Shown here: positions 33,228-42,153 of the stretch, piece by piece | How the letters are laid out: each line of letters begins with the position of its first letter | Position numbering within the stretch: position 1 is the first letter of the stretch | Assembly (NCBI GenBank): GCA_947492525.1 | Contig: CANLNQ010000027.1 | Coordinates: 1-64,000 of the forward strand | Direction: 5' to 3' | Source: an uncultured Granulosicoccus sp. | GTDB lineage: Bacteria > Pseudomonadota > Gammaproteobacteria > Granulosicoccales > Granulosicoccaceae | Length of the DNA stretch: 64,000 nucleotides | Made by a program: the position numbers and the translations under genes | The notes under the pieces: model-generated | What the model was told of the DNA's origin: nothing | What the model saw: the letters and a program-made list of their open reading frames with translations, nothing else | The model's database searches: none

Positions 33228-34628
33228 GTGCGCAAACTGACCATGTCCCTGTTGGGCGTCATGAGTAGCTGTCTGGCTATTCTGCCGGCTACCGCCCAAC
33301 AGGCAGACAGTAATCTGCAACTGCCGGATGCCAAGCCTGGCGAGTGTTATGCGAAAGTCATTACACCTGCACGCTTCGAGACTCGTACGGAAGAGGTGGT
33401 CGTGCAGGAGCCATCCGAGCGCATCGAGACTCAGGAGGCCGAGTACGAGACGGTCGAGGAACAGATAACCGTCAAGGAAGCTTCGCAGGATTTCGATGTG
33501 ACCCCAACGGCCTTCGAGCGTGAAACCGAAGTGGTGGAGACGCGTGCGGCGGAAATGCTGTGGCGAAGCGGAAGCGGTGACAGCGGCCAGCCTGCGAATC
33601 CGGATACGGTTGAGCAGATAGCTCGCTCGGGTGTCGATACGGATGCCGTCAAGCCTGGAGACTGCTTCGTGGAGTACTACACCGAAGCGCAGTACCGGAC
33701 CGAATCGGTGCGGGTGCTGATCAAGGAAGCAACACAGAGCATAGAGATCGTGCCCGCTGTTTACGAAACGGTGGATGAAAGAGTCGTCATCAAGGAGGCC
33801 TCCAGCGAGGTGGTGGATGTGCCTGCGGTCTATCGCACCGTGTCCGAATCGGTTCTGGTCGAACCGGCGCGCAGTGTCTGGCAGAATGACTGCGGTTTGA
33901 TCGAGCAGGTCGACAACGCCACCGGTGAGGTGATGTGTCTGGTCGAGGTGCCGGCTCGCTACGAGACCTTGACCAAGACTGTACTGGACAAGCCTGCCAG
34001 CACCAAGACTATCAATATTCCGGCCGAATACCAGACCGTCAAGGTGGAAAAGCTGGTCAGCCCGGCGCGGGAAGAACGCGTGGATGTGCCGGCTGAATAC
34101 ACCACGGTCGATCGTCAGGTGAAAGTGTCTGACCCGACGTTCTTCTGGTTGGCGAAGGACGAGCAGGCCGATGCGAATGCCATCGCAACGGGTCGCGAGA
34201 TCTGCCTTGATGAACGCCCGGCGGAATCGGTTGATGTGGTGCGTGAAATCGTCAGTTCAGAAGCTGTTGCCACACCGCGTGAGGTTCCTGCGCAGATTGA
34301 ATCGATTGCCGTACAACGTCTGCTGACACCGGCCTCGGAAAGACGCATCCAGATACCGGCACGCACCAAGACGGTGAGCAGTCAGGTGGAAATAGCACCG
34401 GCGAAGGTTGAATGGGTTCAGGTGCTGTGCCAGGTGAACATGACTCGGGACATCATCACCAGACTGCAGGAAGCACTCAAGCGGGAAGGTTACGACCCGG
34501 GCCCCATTGATGGGTTTGTCGGTCAGGGAACCCTGCGGGCCATGGAAGCGTATCAAGCTGCCGAAGGGATCAACGCAGGTGGCGGTATTACACTGGAGCT
34601 GCTCAAGCACCTGAACGTGGAGTCCTGA
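33228..34628 (+). CDS. Exported VPAxYxTV-repeat protein with peptidoglycan-binding C-terminus
   Basis: A 466-residue protein starting with GTG (33228; GGAG about 11 nt upstream) and a signal peptide ending near ATA-QQ. The body repeats a short beta motif of the form 'V.PA.Y.TV.E.V.VKEAS': 'VPAVYRTVSESVLVEPA', 'VPARYETLTKTVLDKPA', 'IPAEYQTVKVEKLVSPA', 'VPAEYTTVDRQVKVSDP' and others. Two related modules each start with a 'KPGxCxxxxxTxAxxxT' Cys-containing strand and end with a tryptophan segment. The C-terminal 60 residues ('ITRLQEALKREGYDPGPIDGF', quoted in part, and 'TLRAMEAYQAAEGI') form a PG_binding_1 domain. It is therefore a periplasmic or outer-membrane wall-binding protein of unknown role, followed by a bidirectional terminator. 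Confidence 0.78.
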   Translation: MRKLTMSLLGVMSSCLAILPATAQQADSNLQLPDAKPGECYAKVITPARFETRTEEVVVQEPSERIETQEAEYETVEEQITVKEASQDFDVTPTAFERETEVVETRAAEMLWRSGSGDSGQPANPDTVEQIARSGVDTDAVKPGDCFVEYYTEAQYRTESVRVLIKEATQSIEIVPAVYETVDERVVIKEASSEVVDVPAVYRTVSESVLVEPARSVWQNDCGLIEQVDNATGEVMCLVEVPARYETLTKTVLDKPASTKTINIPAEYQTVKVEKLVSPAREERVDVPAEYTTVDRQVKVSDPTFFWLAKDEQADANAIATGREICLDERPAESVDVVREIVSSEAVATPREVPAQIESIAVQRLLTPASERRIQIPARTKTVSSQVEIAPAKVEWVQVLCQVNMTRDIITRLQEALKREGYDPGPIDGFVGQGTLRAMEAYQAAEGINAGGGITLELLKHLNVES

Positions 34629-34664
34629 CACTTCCGTACGTTGAAAGACATTGTTTGACACTGC

Positions 34665-34699
34665 AAAAGGCCGCCGGTTTTGTTCCGGCGGCCTTTTTT
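34665..34699. terminator. Bidirectional rho-independent terminator
   Basis: GGCCGCCGG (34669-34677) and CCGGCGGCC (34685-34693) form a perfect 9-bp GC stem flanked by AAAA on the left and TTTTTT on the right. It therefore works for the plus-strand gene ending at 34628 and for the convergent minus-strand gene whose stop codon begins at 34699. Confidence 0.92.
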
Positions 34700-35406
34700 C
34701 ATAGCTTGTTCCAGACCCAGTCGGGCAGCAGTGCCGGGCGCCAGTCGGTATAGAGTGCCTGCCACTGGTTCCAGGCCACATCCCAGGGCGCTGTCCAGAA
34801 CCAGGCAACCAGGGTAATGAAGATGACCAGGCAGCTGGCAGGCAGCTGCTGCAGGTCCAGTGGTTTGACGGCGCTGCCGAAAGAGCGACGCACACGAACG
34901 CCGGTGAAGTCGACGCTGTAGAGCTCATCGAGTATCAGATGGACCAGATAGCCCAGGGTCATGAAGATCCCCAGCAACCAGCTTTGCAGTTCACTGGTCT
35001 CCATCTGCTGCCAGGCAACGGCGCACATCAGCACGCCTGCCATGATGGCCGCGATGAGTGAATGCAGAATGCCACGATGGCGGGTCACCGAATGGAACAG
35101 CCACCAGAGGGGAAACCTGACCAGCAGGAAGACGGTGATGGCGCCCAGCCACAGCTCCAGCCCGGTGAATCCTTCGACATTGGCAAATAACCAGGCCAGC
35201 GCTGCCACGGTTCCCAGACCGGAAAACAGTGCGCGTGACGGTTGCGATTGCTTGAGATCGATGTCGGGTACGATGCCGCCGATCATGCCGGCAACGGTCA
35301 GCATCAAGCCTTCGGTCATGCCCAGTGACAACAATTTCGTACAGCACGTGGCTCCGAGGCTGACAACAGCTGCAGCACCAAAAATGTGTGTGTTAAAGTC
35401 GGCCAC
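34699..35406 (-). CDS. YdjM-like membrane-bound metal-dependent hydrolase (DUF457)
   Basis: A 235-residue polytopic inner-membrane protein. It has the family's metal-binding signatures: the start 'MADFNTHIFGAAA' with an early His, 'GGIVPDIDLKQS', 'TRHRGILHSL' and 'LGYLVHLILDELYSVDFTG'. In YdjM/DUF457 proteins these His/Asp residues are thought to bind a metal for phospholipase- or hydrolase-like chemistry; the substrate is unknown. Hydrophobic segments alternate with these motifs. It is convergent with the repeat protein gene across a shared terminator and divergent from the DUF1840 gene by only 26 bp. Confidence 0.85.
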   Translation of the reverse strand: MADFNTHIFGAAAVVSLGATCCTKLLSLGMTEGLMLTVAGMIGGIVPDIDLKQSQPSRALFSGLGTVAALAWLFANVEGFTGLELWLGAITVFLLVRFPLWWLFHSVTRHRGILHSLIAAIMAGVLMCAVAWQQMETSELQSWLLGIFMTLGYLVHLILDELYSVDFTGVRVRRSFGSAVKPLDLQQLPASCLVIFITLVAWFWTAPWDVAWNQWQALYTDWRPALLPDWVWNKL

Positions 35407-35432
35407 TATCGTGTTTCCTAAATGAGGTCGTC

Positions 35433-35771
35433 GTGCTGGTAACTTTCAAGACAAGCGCATACTCGGACATAACCATGTTCGGAACGGCGGCAGTATCACT
35501 GCTGAAGCTGATGGGGCAGAGCGGCAATGTGCCGGGTGCCATACTGGCCGCGGATGTACCGCAGGCGTTGAAGACTTTACACGAAGCTCTGGCGAAGTTG
35601 GAAGCCGAGGAGCTGAATCCGGGAGGCAGTGAACCGGAAGAAAATACGCAAGGCGGATTCGATGATGAAGAGGAAGAGGCGCCGGTTGCCTTGCATACGC
35701 GAGCCGGGCCACTCATCAGTCTGCTCGAGGCCGCGGCCGCTGCCAATGAGAACGTGCTCTGGGATAGTTGA
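35433..35771 (+). CDS. DUF1840 domain protein
   Basis: A 112-residue cytoplasmic protein starting with GTG. 'LVTFKTSAYSDITMFGTAAV' at the start and 'LHTRAGPLISLLEAAAAANE' near the end are the conserved blocks of DUF1840, whose function is unknown. The middle is acidic (FDDEEEEA). The full length is typical for the family. It is divergent from the YdjM-like gene with a 26-bp gap, so their promoters must overlap the coding starts. A strong terminator follows. Confidence 0.9.
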   Translation: MLVTFKTSAYSDITMFGTAAVSLLKLMGQSGNVPGAILAADVPQALKTLHEALAKLEAEELNPGGSEPEENTQGGFDDEEEEAPVALHTRAGPLISLLEAAAAANENVLWDS

Positions 35772-35815
35772 ACCGGCGCGTAGTTGAACAGGCCCGGAAG
35801 CAGGAATCTCTTGAT

Positions 35816-35860
35816 GGCGCAGTGCTGTCAGCAGCCATCGCTGACACCCTGCGCCTTTTT
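35816..35860 (+). terminator. Rho-independent terminator after DUF1840 gene
   Basis: GGCGCAG (35816-35822) pairs with CTGCGCC (35849-35855), and inside them TGTCAGC pairs with GCTGACA; five T follow. The remaining intergenic DNA to 36054 shows no other feature. Confidence 0.88.
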
Positions 35861-36054
35861 ACCGCGCGTTCCCCGGCCAGTCTGAGTTAGCCGGGCAAGT
35901 GCCTCGGCATGACGGCAGACACCCGCTTCCAGGTGTCTGCGGCGATATCCACAAGGGGCAGACTGGTTTGATGTCGGCTGTCGTCTATGCTCGCCTAGCG
36001 TGATGTCAGCTGCGTTTCATGGCAGCTGCCCTTCTTTGCCCGCTGAAGTCGATA

Positions 36055-37461
36055 TCAGCTGAGCATGAATCCCAGGTCTTTCTGCGTGAAGTTCTGCAGA
36101 TCGGGCAGAGCGTTGTTCAGATCGCTTTCCGAGACGCCCATCCAGCGAGACAGGGTTGCCGCGTACTGATTGACTGATATCTTCGGGATGATGCGTCCGG
36201 CAAAGCTGCCGTCATCCTCGCCGGCATCGTCCGGGTTGTCCGTGTCGGAGTAGTCGGGAGTCTCTCCGATCACCCGGCCGCCATCCACCGCACCGCCGAA
36301 CACGAAGCTGTGACCACCCCAGCCATGGTCGGTACCGTTACCGTTACTGCTCAGCGTACGACCGAAGTCGGAAGCCGTGAACGTGGTGACACTGCTGGCC
36401 TTGTTGATGTCATCGATGGTCCCCTGAAATGCATTGACGGCTTCGTTCAGGCCGTTCAACAGATCCGGCTGTCGTTCGAGCTGATCCGAATGGGTATCCC
36501 AGCCACCCATCAAGACGAAGAACACCTGCTTCTGCATGCCCAGTTCCTCGCGTGAGGCAATCATGCGAGCCACCAGATGCAGCTGCTTTGCCAGCTTGTT
36601 GCTGCCGTTGTACTGCATCTGAGGCAGCTGATTGGCTTGCAGAGCAGAATGCAGGGACGCGGTTGCGTCGGAGGCCCGGCCTACCGCATTGGCGATGCCG
36701 CGCATCAACAAGGGGTTGCTGCTCGCCTGGCCCTGGGCAATCAGTTCGTTCAGGGTACGACCGACTCCGCTCAGGCGCGTGGGCGGAATCCAGTCACTGA
36801 TGTTGTCATAGCCGTACATACGCTCGACCGCGACATCGGCGTTCAGCGTCACGTAGTTGGTGCTGGCCGATGCCAGCCAATCAGTGCTGCCACCCATGGA
36901 AAACGCCGGTGCCACTGGTATGCTGCCGTTGCAGTTGGCCGCATGGGCGCTGATGGCTCCCCCCCAACCGAAGGAGGTACTGCCGTTGACGATACCGGCG
37001 CCGGTCTGCCACAGCTTCTGCTGGGTGTTGTGGGCGAACAGCGATTGCGGTAAGGCCACGGTACCCAGGTAATCGGATTTGCTGGTCGGCTGTATCAGGG
37101 TTCCGGTGTTGCTCAGTACGCTCAGGCGCTGCTCGTTGTAGAGGCGCTGAAAGTCCGGCAGCAGGTTGTGAAAACCGAACTCTCCCTGATCTGCATCGCT
37201 GACGGAAAGCAGGTCGGACTCGGCCACGGCCAGCTCGTTGCGGGAGCCCAGGTAGTCATCGTAGCGGCTGCCACCGGGTACGAACATGTTGAAGGAGTCG
37301 GCGCCGCCTGCCAGGAAGATGCACACCAGCGATCGGGCTTCATCGCACTGCTCGGCATGTGCCTTGCCCGAGCCTGCCATCATGGACACGCCCGCGCCCA
37401 GTGGCAGGGCGGCCAGTGTCTTGAGCAAACGACGTTTTTCTTTATCTACTGGATTTCGCAT
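36055..37461 (-). CDS. DUF1501 exported protein
   Basis: A 468-residue protein. A Tat-like N-terminus (KEKRRLLKTLAALPLGAGVSMM) precedes 'LVCIFLAGGADSFNMFVPGG', the hallmark of DUF1501 (sulfatase/alkaline-phosphatase-like fold). 'MGGWDTHSDQLERQPDLL', 'TASDFGRTLSSNGNGTDHGWG' and 'HSFVFGGAVDGGRVIGE' are the other conserved blocks, with potential metal-binding Asp/His residues. The twin-Arg is written RR in a KRRLL context, so export by Tat is plausible. It is paired downstream of the DUF1800 gene (148 bp apart), an almost universal arrangement. The biochemical role of the pair is not known. Confidence 0.9.
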   Translation of the reverse strand: MRNPVDKEKRRLLKTLAALPLGAGVSMMAGSGKAHAEQCDEARSLVCIFLAGGADSFNMFVPGGSRYDDYLGSRNELAVAESDLLSVSDADQGEFGFHNLLPDFQRLYNEQRLSVLSNTGTLIQPTSKSDYLGTVALPQSLFAHNTQQKLWQTGAGIVNGSTSFGWGGAISAHAANCNGSIPVAPAFSMGGSTDWLASASTNYVTLNADVAVERMYGYDNISDWIPPTRLSGVGRTLNELIAQGQASSNPLLMRGIANAVGRASDATASLHSALQANQLPQMQYNGSNKLAKQLHLVARMIASREELGMQKQVFFVLMGGWDTHSDQLERQPDLLNGLNEAVNAFQGTIDDINKASSVTTFTASDFGRTLSSNGNGTDHGWGGHSFVFGGAVDGGRVIGETPDYSDTDNPDDAGEDDGSFAGRIIPKISVNQYAATLSRWMGVSESDLNNALPDLQNFTQKDLGFMLS

Positions 37462-37609
37462 GGTCTTTGGTCGCGAGTCATCAGGCCCCGATGGGCGAGG
37501 CTGTTGTCTGGTCTGAGGGTCTGGCCGGCATCAGGATCGGCAGCGCCGCTTGCCGGCGCATTGCCGTTCAACGATTCCCGAGTGTTGTCCGAAAGCCGGC
37601 ACATCATGG

Positions 37610-39421
37610 TTATCGCTGTATATGGTATTGAGGCGCGGTCAGCATCATGAACAGGGTGTCCTGTACGGCTGCGAACCGGCCTGCGTCATCACTGCCCAGC
37701 GTCCGCGTGTAATCGAACAGGCTCTGGCGCATGTCATCGGGCATCGCGCCTGCGAAGAAGATCAGGTTGTACCAGTCGAGCAAGGCATCGGGGTCGGTGG
37801 CCAGTTCAACCAGTGGCTGCAGATCGATGATGGTCACGCGTGGATTGTCATCACTGAGGTCTGAGCGATCATTGAAGCGATAGACCTGGTGGTGAAAGTT
37901 GTTATGCGTGGAGGCAAGATTTGCCTCTGTCATGATCTGCATCTCCGGCGACAGCGTGCTGCCACCGGGCACGATGGTGTGATCAGGCAGATAGAAGTTG
38001 AACACCGAAGGCGATTGCATCACCTCCTGACCGGTCATTTCATCAATACGGTTCAGGGTGAAGTTCGGTGTGTTGTGCACGCCTTCGGACAGTGGCCCGG
38101 GGGTGCCGTCCAGGGCTCGCCAGACATGCGCCAGACGCACCACCGGCTCACGCAGCTTGCCGAAGTCCGGGTCATTCTCGTGGCCATTACGGGCTTCATC
38201 ATCGAGCAGGATGGCCTTGACCACCGCGCCCAGATCACCACGTTCACCGGCCCCGTTGTCATTGAAGACCGAAACGACTCGCTGTACGTACTCCGGGCTG
38301 GGATTGCTGGTGACAAGCCGTTGTATGAGCTGCTTGGAAATGAAGGGACCGACGTTTGCGTGCTGGAAGATGGTATCCAGTGCAAAGGCCATGTCCTCGC
38401 GTGTGCTCAGACCGGCAGGCGCCACTCGATCATTGAGCAGTGTCTTGCTACCGGTATCGTGAAAGCGCTCATCCGGCACCATTGGCGTGGTAAAGGTATC
38501 GCCGCCACCCAGATTGGTTGTTTCCCAGGAGGTCACCAGATCGTAGTTCCAGCCGGTGAATACCCGGGCGAATTCTTCTATCTGAGCCTGTGTGTAGGAA
38601 GGCACCGGATTGTCTGCCGGCAGGGCTTCACCGCGATCGTTCAGTTCGTACAGGCCGATAGAGAAAAGCTGCAGGACTTCGCGCGCATAGTTTTCATCGG
38701 GGCGAATGTTCTCGGCGACATTGGCCTTCTCGTTGCGCACCATGCTCAGATAGACACCCATGACCGGGTGCAGGGTGACATCCTCGAGCAACTGGCGATA
38801 GTTGCCGAAGGCATTGCGGCTCAGCATGTCGTAGTAGTTGGCCATGCCCCACTGGTTGTTGGCCAGCAGGTAGTCCACATCGGACACCACGAAAATCTGA
38901 CTCAGGGCAAAGGCCACTCGCTGGCGCAACTGGTCCGGTTCATCGAGTACATTGTTCCACCAGGCTTCGTGGCGAGCTTCGCCCTGGCTGCCGTTACTGT
39001 TCGCACGCGTGTAGGGCTCGCTCAGGGAGACCGGCAGAATCATCTGCGCGTCGATCCACTCTTCCAGTGTCGTTGCGCGCAACTCGGCGATGGTATCGAC
39101 CGTGGCACCAAAGCTTGCCTGAGCCAGAAAGCGCGAGGCGGCAACATCCTCGGCGTCCAGGTTCGATACGCTGGTTACCGGTGGCAATTCACCGGATGGG
39201 CCACCATCGTCCGGTTCCTGCAGATCTTCGCCCGTGGGGGTACCACCTCCACCGGCATTGTCGCTGCCTGTGACACTGCCATTATCAATGACCACACCAC
39301 TGTCGCCACAGGCCTGCAGCAGCAGGATCAGAGAGAGCAGAACGGCTGTCCAGCAACGGTTGTTCGCCAGCAATGGCAGTTGGGGCAAGCGCATCAGGCG
39401 GCTATCGTAAGGTCTTTTCAT
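37610..39421 (-). CDS. DUF1800 lipoprotein
   Basis: A 603-residue exported protein with lipobox LLLQAC (Cys at about residue 31) and a Gly/Asp linker. The conserved DUF1800 body includes 'DVAASRFLAQASFGATVDTIAEL', 'HPVMGVYLSMVRNEKANVAENIRPDENYAREVLQLFSIGLYEL' (quoted in part: RPDENYAREVLQLFSIGLYEL contains the family hallmark) and 'SPSVFNFYLPDH'. The start at ATG 39421 is chosen because it begins the lipoprotein signal; the longer frame from 39538 adds an unlikely leader. It forms a pair with the DUF1501 gene downstream. A CRP-like site lies about 135 bp upstream. Confidence 0.88.
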   Translation of the reverse strand: MKRPYDSRLMRLPQLPLLANNRCWTAVLLSLILLLQACGDSGVVIDNGSVTGSDNAGGGGTPTGEDLQEPDDGGPSGELPPVTSVSNLDAEDVAASRFLAQASFGATVDTIAELRATTLEEWIDAQMILPVSLSEPYTRANSNGSQGEARHEAWWNNVLDEPDQLRQRVAFALSQIFVVSDVDYLLANNQWGMANYYDMLSRNAFGNYRQLLEDVTLHPVMGVYLSMVRNEKANVAENIRPDENYAREVLQLFSIGLYELNDRGEALPADNPVPSYTQAQIEEFARVFTGWNYDLVTSWETTNLGGGDTFTTPMVPDERFHDTGSKTLLNDRVAPAGLSTREDMAFALDTIFQHANVGPFISKQLIQRLVTSNPSPEYVQRVVSVFNDNGAGERGDLGAVVKAILLDDEARNGHENDPDFGKLREPVVRLAHVWRALDGTPGPLSEGVHNTPNFTLNRIDEMTGQEVMQSPSVFNFYLPDHTIVPGGSTLSPEMQIMTEANLASTHNNFHHQVYRFNDRSDLSDDNPRVTIIDLQPLVELATDPDALLDWYNLIFFAGAMPDDMRQSLFDYTRTLGSDDAGRFAAVQDTLFMMLTAPQYHIQR

Positions 39422-39543
39422 GGAGTGCTGAGACACTTCCCGAGGAAGGCGGATCGATTGCGGCCTACCGTACCAGAAGCACGTATGGGTCGCGGTTGAA
39501 AGAAAACCGAAACAGCGGTCACGTTCATGCATCGGCATGCAGA

Positions 39544-39579
39544 GCTCAGCGGAATGTGATTTTCTTCACAGCGCTGAGC
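39544..39579. promoter_or_regulatory. CRP/Vfr-like site inside a larger inverted repeat
   Basis: TGTGA-TTTTCT-TCACA (39555-39570) is a perfect match to the CRP core TGTGA-N6-TCACA. It is flanked by the 8-bp inverted arms GCTCAGCG (39544-39551) and CGCTGAGC (39572-39579). It lies in the 469-bp region between the DUF1800 gene and the molybdopterin oxidoreductase gene, closer to DUF1800. I see nothing else definite in 39422-39890. Confidence 0.5.
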
Positions 39580-39890
39580 GCGAATACGTCATTTCTGCCC
39601 GGCTGCGGAGTGAATCACGACCTTGCCGATGCCCGCCGTCCCTGAGTATCAGGCGATATTCTGTCACGCCGTGCCTCTCAGGTGATGCATCCAACATTGC
39701 GATCACCGCTTTGGTATCACTATTTTACCAATGGCTGGCCATCGGCGAGTGACCGAGGCACGGCGCAAGGCGAGGTTTCAGGCTGCGATGATTAACTATC
39801 AGGCAGCGATCTGAGACAATGGTTCCTTGTTGAATTCGCACGCGGCAGGGGCATCCTGCCGTGCTGGTCAAGCTGGAGCCTGGAAAGACG

Positions 39891-41963
39891 ATGTCAAGCC
39901 GATTGCGCAGTGTTTGCCCGCACGATTGCCCCAGTGTCTGTGCGCTGGATATCGAGGTGCTGGAAGGCAATCGCATCGGCAAGGTCTACGGTGCCAAGGA
40001 TCACAGCTACACCCAGGGTGTCATCTGCGCCAAGGTCTCGCGGTATGCGGAGCGCATCCACCATCCGGACCGGCTGCTGCGGCCTCTGATGCGCAAGGCC
40101 GGCAAGGCCTCGGCCGGCAGCAAGCCCGGTGGGCGTTTCGAAGCGGTGTCCTGGGATGATGCACTCGACAGCATCTGCGAGCGTTTCGAGCACATCCGCA
40201 AGCGCCGTGGCGCGGAGGCCATCTGGCCGTTTCACTATGCAGGCACCATGGGCCTGGTGCAGCGCGATGGGCTGGACCGTTTTCGTCATGCCTATGGCAC
40301 CTCGCGTCAGCATTCGACCTACTGTGTGGCGGTCTCCGATGCAGGGTTCAAGGCCGGCACCGGCATCAAGAACGGCAGCGATGTGCGGCTCATGCACAAG
40401 AGCGATCTGGTGGTTGTCTGGGGAGGCAATCCGGTCAGCACGCAGGTGAACGTCATGCAGCACCTGGCCCAGGCGAAGCGCGAGAACGGGGCGAGGTTCG
40501 TGGTGGTGGATCCCTACCGCACCAAGACCGCCGACAAGGCGGATCTGCATCTGATGCTGAAGCCCGGCACCGATGGTGCACTGGCCTGCGCGGTGATGCA
40601 TGTGATGTTCGAGGAAGGGCTGGCAGATGAGGCCTATATGGCAGCCCATACCGATGATCCGGTCCGCTTCCGGGAACACCTGAAGAGCCGCACACCGGCC
40701 TGGGCATCGCAGATCACCGGACTGCCGGTAGAGCAGATTCTGGAATTCGCGCGGCTCTATGGCAGCACACGAAAATCCTTTCTGCGTATCGGCTACGGTT
40801 TTTCCAGGTCCCGCAACGGCGCAGTCAACATGCATGCGGTCAGTTGTCTGCCGGCTGTTTCGGGCGCCTGGCAGTACGAAGGCGGTGGGGCACTGTATGG
40901 CAATGCCAGCATCTATGATCTGGACCGCTCACAGATTCAGGGGCTGGACATACCGTGCCAGACGCGCGTGATGGATCAGTCGCGAATCGGTCGTGTGCTG
41001 ACCGGTGAGGCCCAGGAACTGCAGGGTGGTCCGGCTGTCGAGGCGCTGTTCGTGCAGAACACCAATCCGGCGGTGGTTGCCCCGGAGACCCGGCTTGTAT
41101 TGTCGGGGCTGGCGCGTGAAGATCTGTTTACCGTTGTGCATGAACAGTTCATGACTGAAACGGCAGAGTATGCCGATATCATCCTGCCGGCGACGATGTT
41201 CATGGAACATGATGATATCTACACCGCCAGTGGCCATACCCATATCCAGATAGGGCGCAAGCTGATTGACGCGCCGGGCGAGTGCCGCAGCAATCATCAG
41301 GTTCTGCAGGCCATGGCAGTACGCCTCGGGCTGGAGCATCCCGGTTTTCATCTTGACGAACGTCAGCTCATCGAGAATCTGTTACAGAGCTCTGGCCTGC
41401 CGGATTTTGATACCGTGGTGGCCAATGGCGGCCACGATTGTGCCCATGCCGCGTTCGAGGATGCCAACTTTCTCAATGGCTTCGGTACACCGGACAAGCG
41501 GTTTCACTTCTCGCCCGATTGGTCCACCGTGGGTAGCCGCACCGAGGGCATGCCCGTCTTTCCTGATCACTGGGCGGTCATCGATGAACCCGACGAACAG
41601 TGTCCGCTGCGTCTGGTGGCAGCGCCGGCAAGGCAATTCCTGAATACCAGTTTCACCGAAACCGAATCAAGCCGGCGGATGGAAAAGCGGCCAGTTGCCC
41701 GGCTTCACCCCGACGATCTTCTACGCTATGAACTGCAGGACGGCGCCCTGGTGACGCTGGGCAATGAACAGGGTGAGGTGAGCCTGCATGCAATGGCCTT
41801 CGATGGGGTTCAGCCCGGCACGGTGGTGGTGGAGAGCCTGTGGCCTAACCGGAGTTTTGCCGGTGGCCTCGGCATCAACACACTGATCAGTAGCCAGCCC
41901 GCACAGCCCGATGGCGGTGCGGTCTTTCATGACACGGCCGTGTGGGTGAGAGCGGGCCGATGA
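39891..41963 (+). CDS. Molybdopterin-dependent oxidoreductase with N-terminal 4Fe-4S site
   Basis: A 690-residue member of the DMSO-reductase superfamily. Cys9, Cys13, Cys17 and Cys46 (C-x3-C-x3-C-x28-C) form the 4Fe-4S site. The 'YCVAVSDAGFKAGTG' segment supplies a Cys at the usual molybdenum-ligand position, and 'LVVVWGGNPVSTQVN' and 'QNTNPAVVAPE' are cofactor-binding loops. The C-terminal molydopterin-dinucleotide domain is at about 575-690. There is no twin-arginine signal, so it is cytoplasmic. ATG 39891 follows GGA at a suitable distance and starts the Cys motif. The substrate is not assigned: it resembles stand-alone 'molybdopterin oxidoreductase family' proteins rather than formate dehydrogenase or nitrate reductase with known partners. 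It ends just before a 35-bp tandem repeat. Confidence 0.88.
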   Translation: MSSRLRSVCPHDCPSVCALDIEVLEGNRIGKVYGAKDHSYTQGVICAKVSRYAERIHHPDRLLRPLMRKAGKASAGSKPGGRFEAVSWDDALDSICERFEHIRKRRGAEAIWPFHYAGTMGLVQRDGLDRFRHAYGTSRQHSTYCVAVSDAGFKAGTGIKNGSDVRLMHKSDLVVVWGGNPVSTQVNVMQHLAQAKRENGARFVVVDPYRTKTADKADLHLMLKPGTDGALACAVMHVMFEEGLADEAYMAAHTDDPVRFREHLKSRTPAWASQITGLPVEQILEFARLYGSTRKSFLRIGYGFSRSRNGAVNMHAVSCLPAVSGAWQYEGGGALYGNASIYDLDRSQIQGLDIPCQTRVMDQSRIGRVLTGEAQELQGGPAVEALFVQNTNPAVVAPETRLVLSGLAREDLFTVVHEQFMTETAEYADIILPATMFMEHDDIYTASGHTHIQIGRKLIDAPGECRSNHQVLQAMAVRLGLEHPGFHLDERQLIENLLQSSGLPDFDTVVANGGHDCAHAAFEDANFLNGFGTPDKRFHFSPDWSTVGSRTEGMPVFPDHWAVIDEPDEQCPLRLVAAPARQFLNTSFTETESSRRMEKRPVARLHPDDLLRYELQDGALVTLGNEQGEVSLHAMAFDGVQPGTVVVESLWPNRSFAGGLGINTLISSQPAQPDGGAVFHDTAVWVRAGR

Positions 41964-41980
41964 CGGTTGCCCGGTTCTCG

Positions 41981-42120
41981 TCGCAGGCCGGGTGACGGGC
42001 TGGTTGACGAACTTTTCGCAGGCCGGGTGGCGGGCTGGTTGATGCACCTGTCGCAGGCCGGGTGGCGGGCTGGTTGACGCACCTTTCGCAGGCCGGGTGA
42101 CGGGCTGGTCGACGAACCTT
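41981..42120. repeat. 35-bp tandem repeat, four copies
   Basis: Copies begin at 41981, 42016, 42051 and 42086 with TCGCAGGCCGGGTG(A/G)CGGGC, followed by TGGT(T/C)GA(C/T)G(A/C)ACCTT. They differ at a few positions. The array starts 18 bp after the stop codon of the molybdopterin oxidoreductase and ends 34 bp before the YHS-protein start. It is GC-rich, but no perfect hairpin is apparent within one unit. Confidence 0.93.
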
Positions 42121-42153
42121 TGAGGATTGGCCGAGTCCGAACAGCTGTCGAAC

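Noticed and set aside
37889-39499. A 536-codon plus-strand frame opposite the DUF1800 gene
   Set aside because: The minus-strand frame has the conserved DUF1800 motifs and a lipobox; the antisense translation has no recognisable domain.
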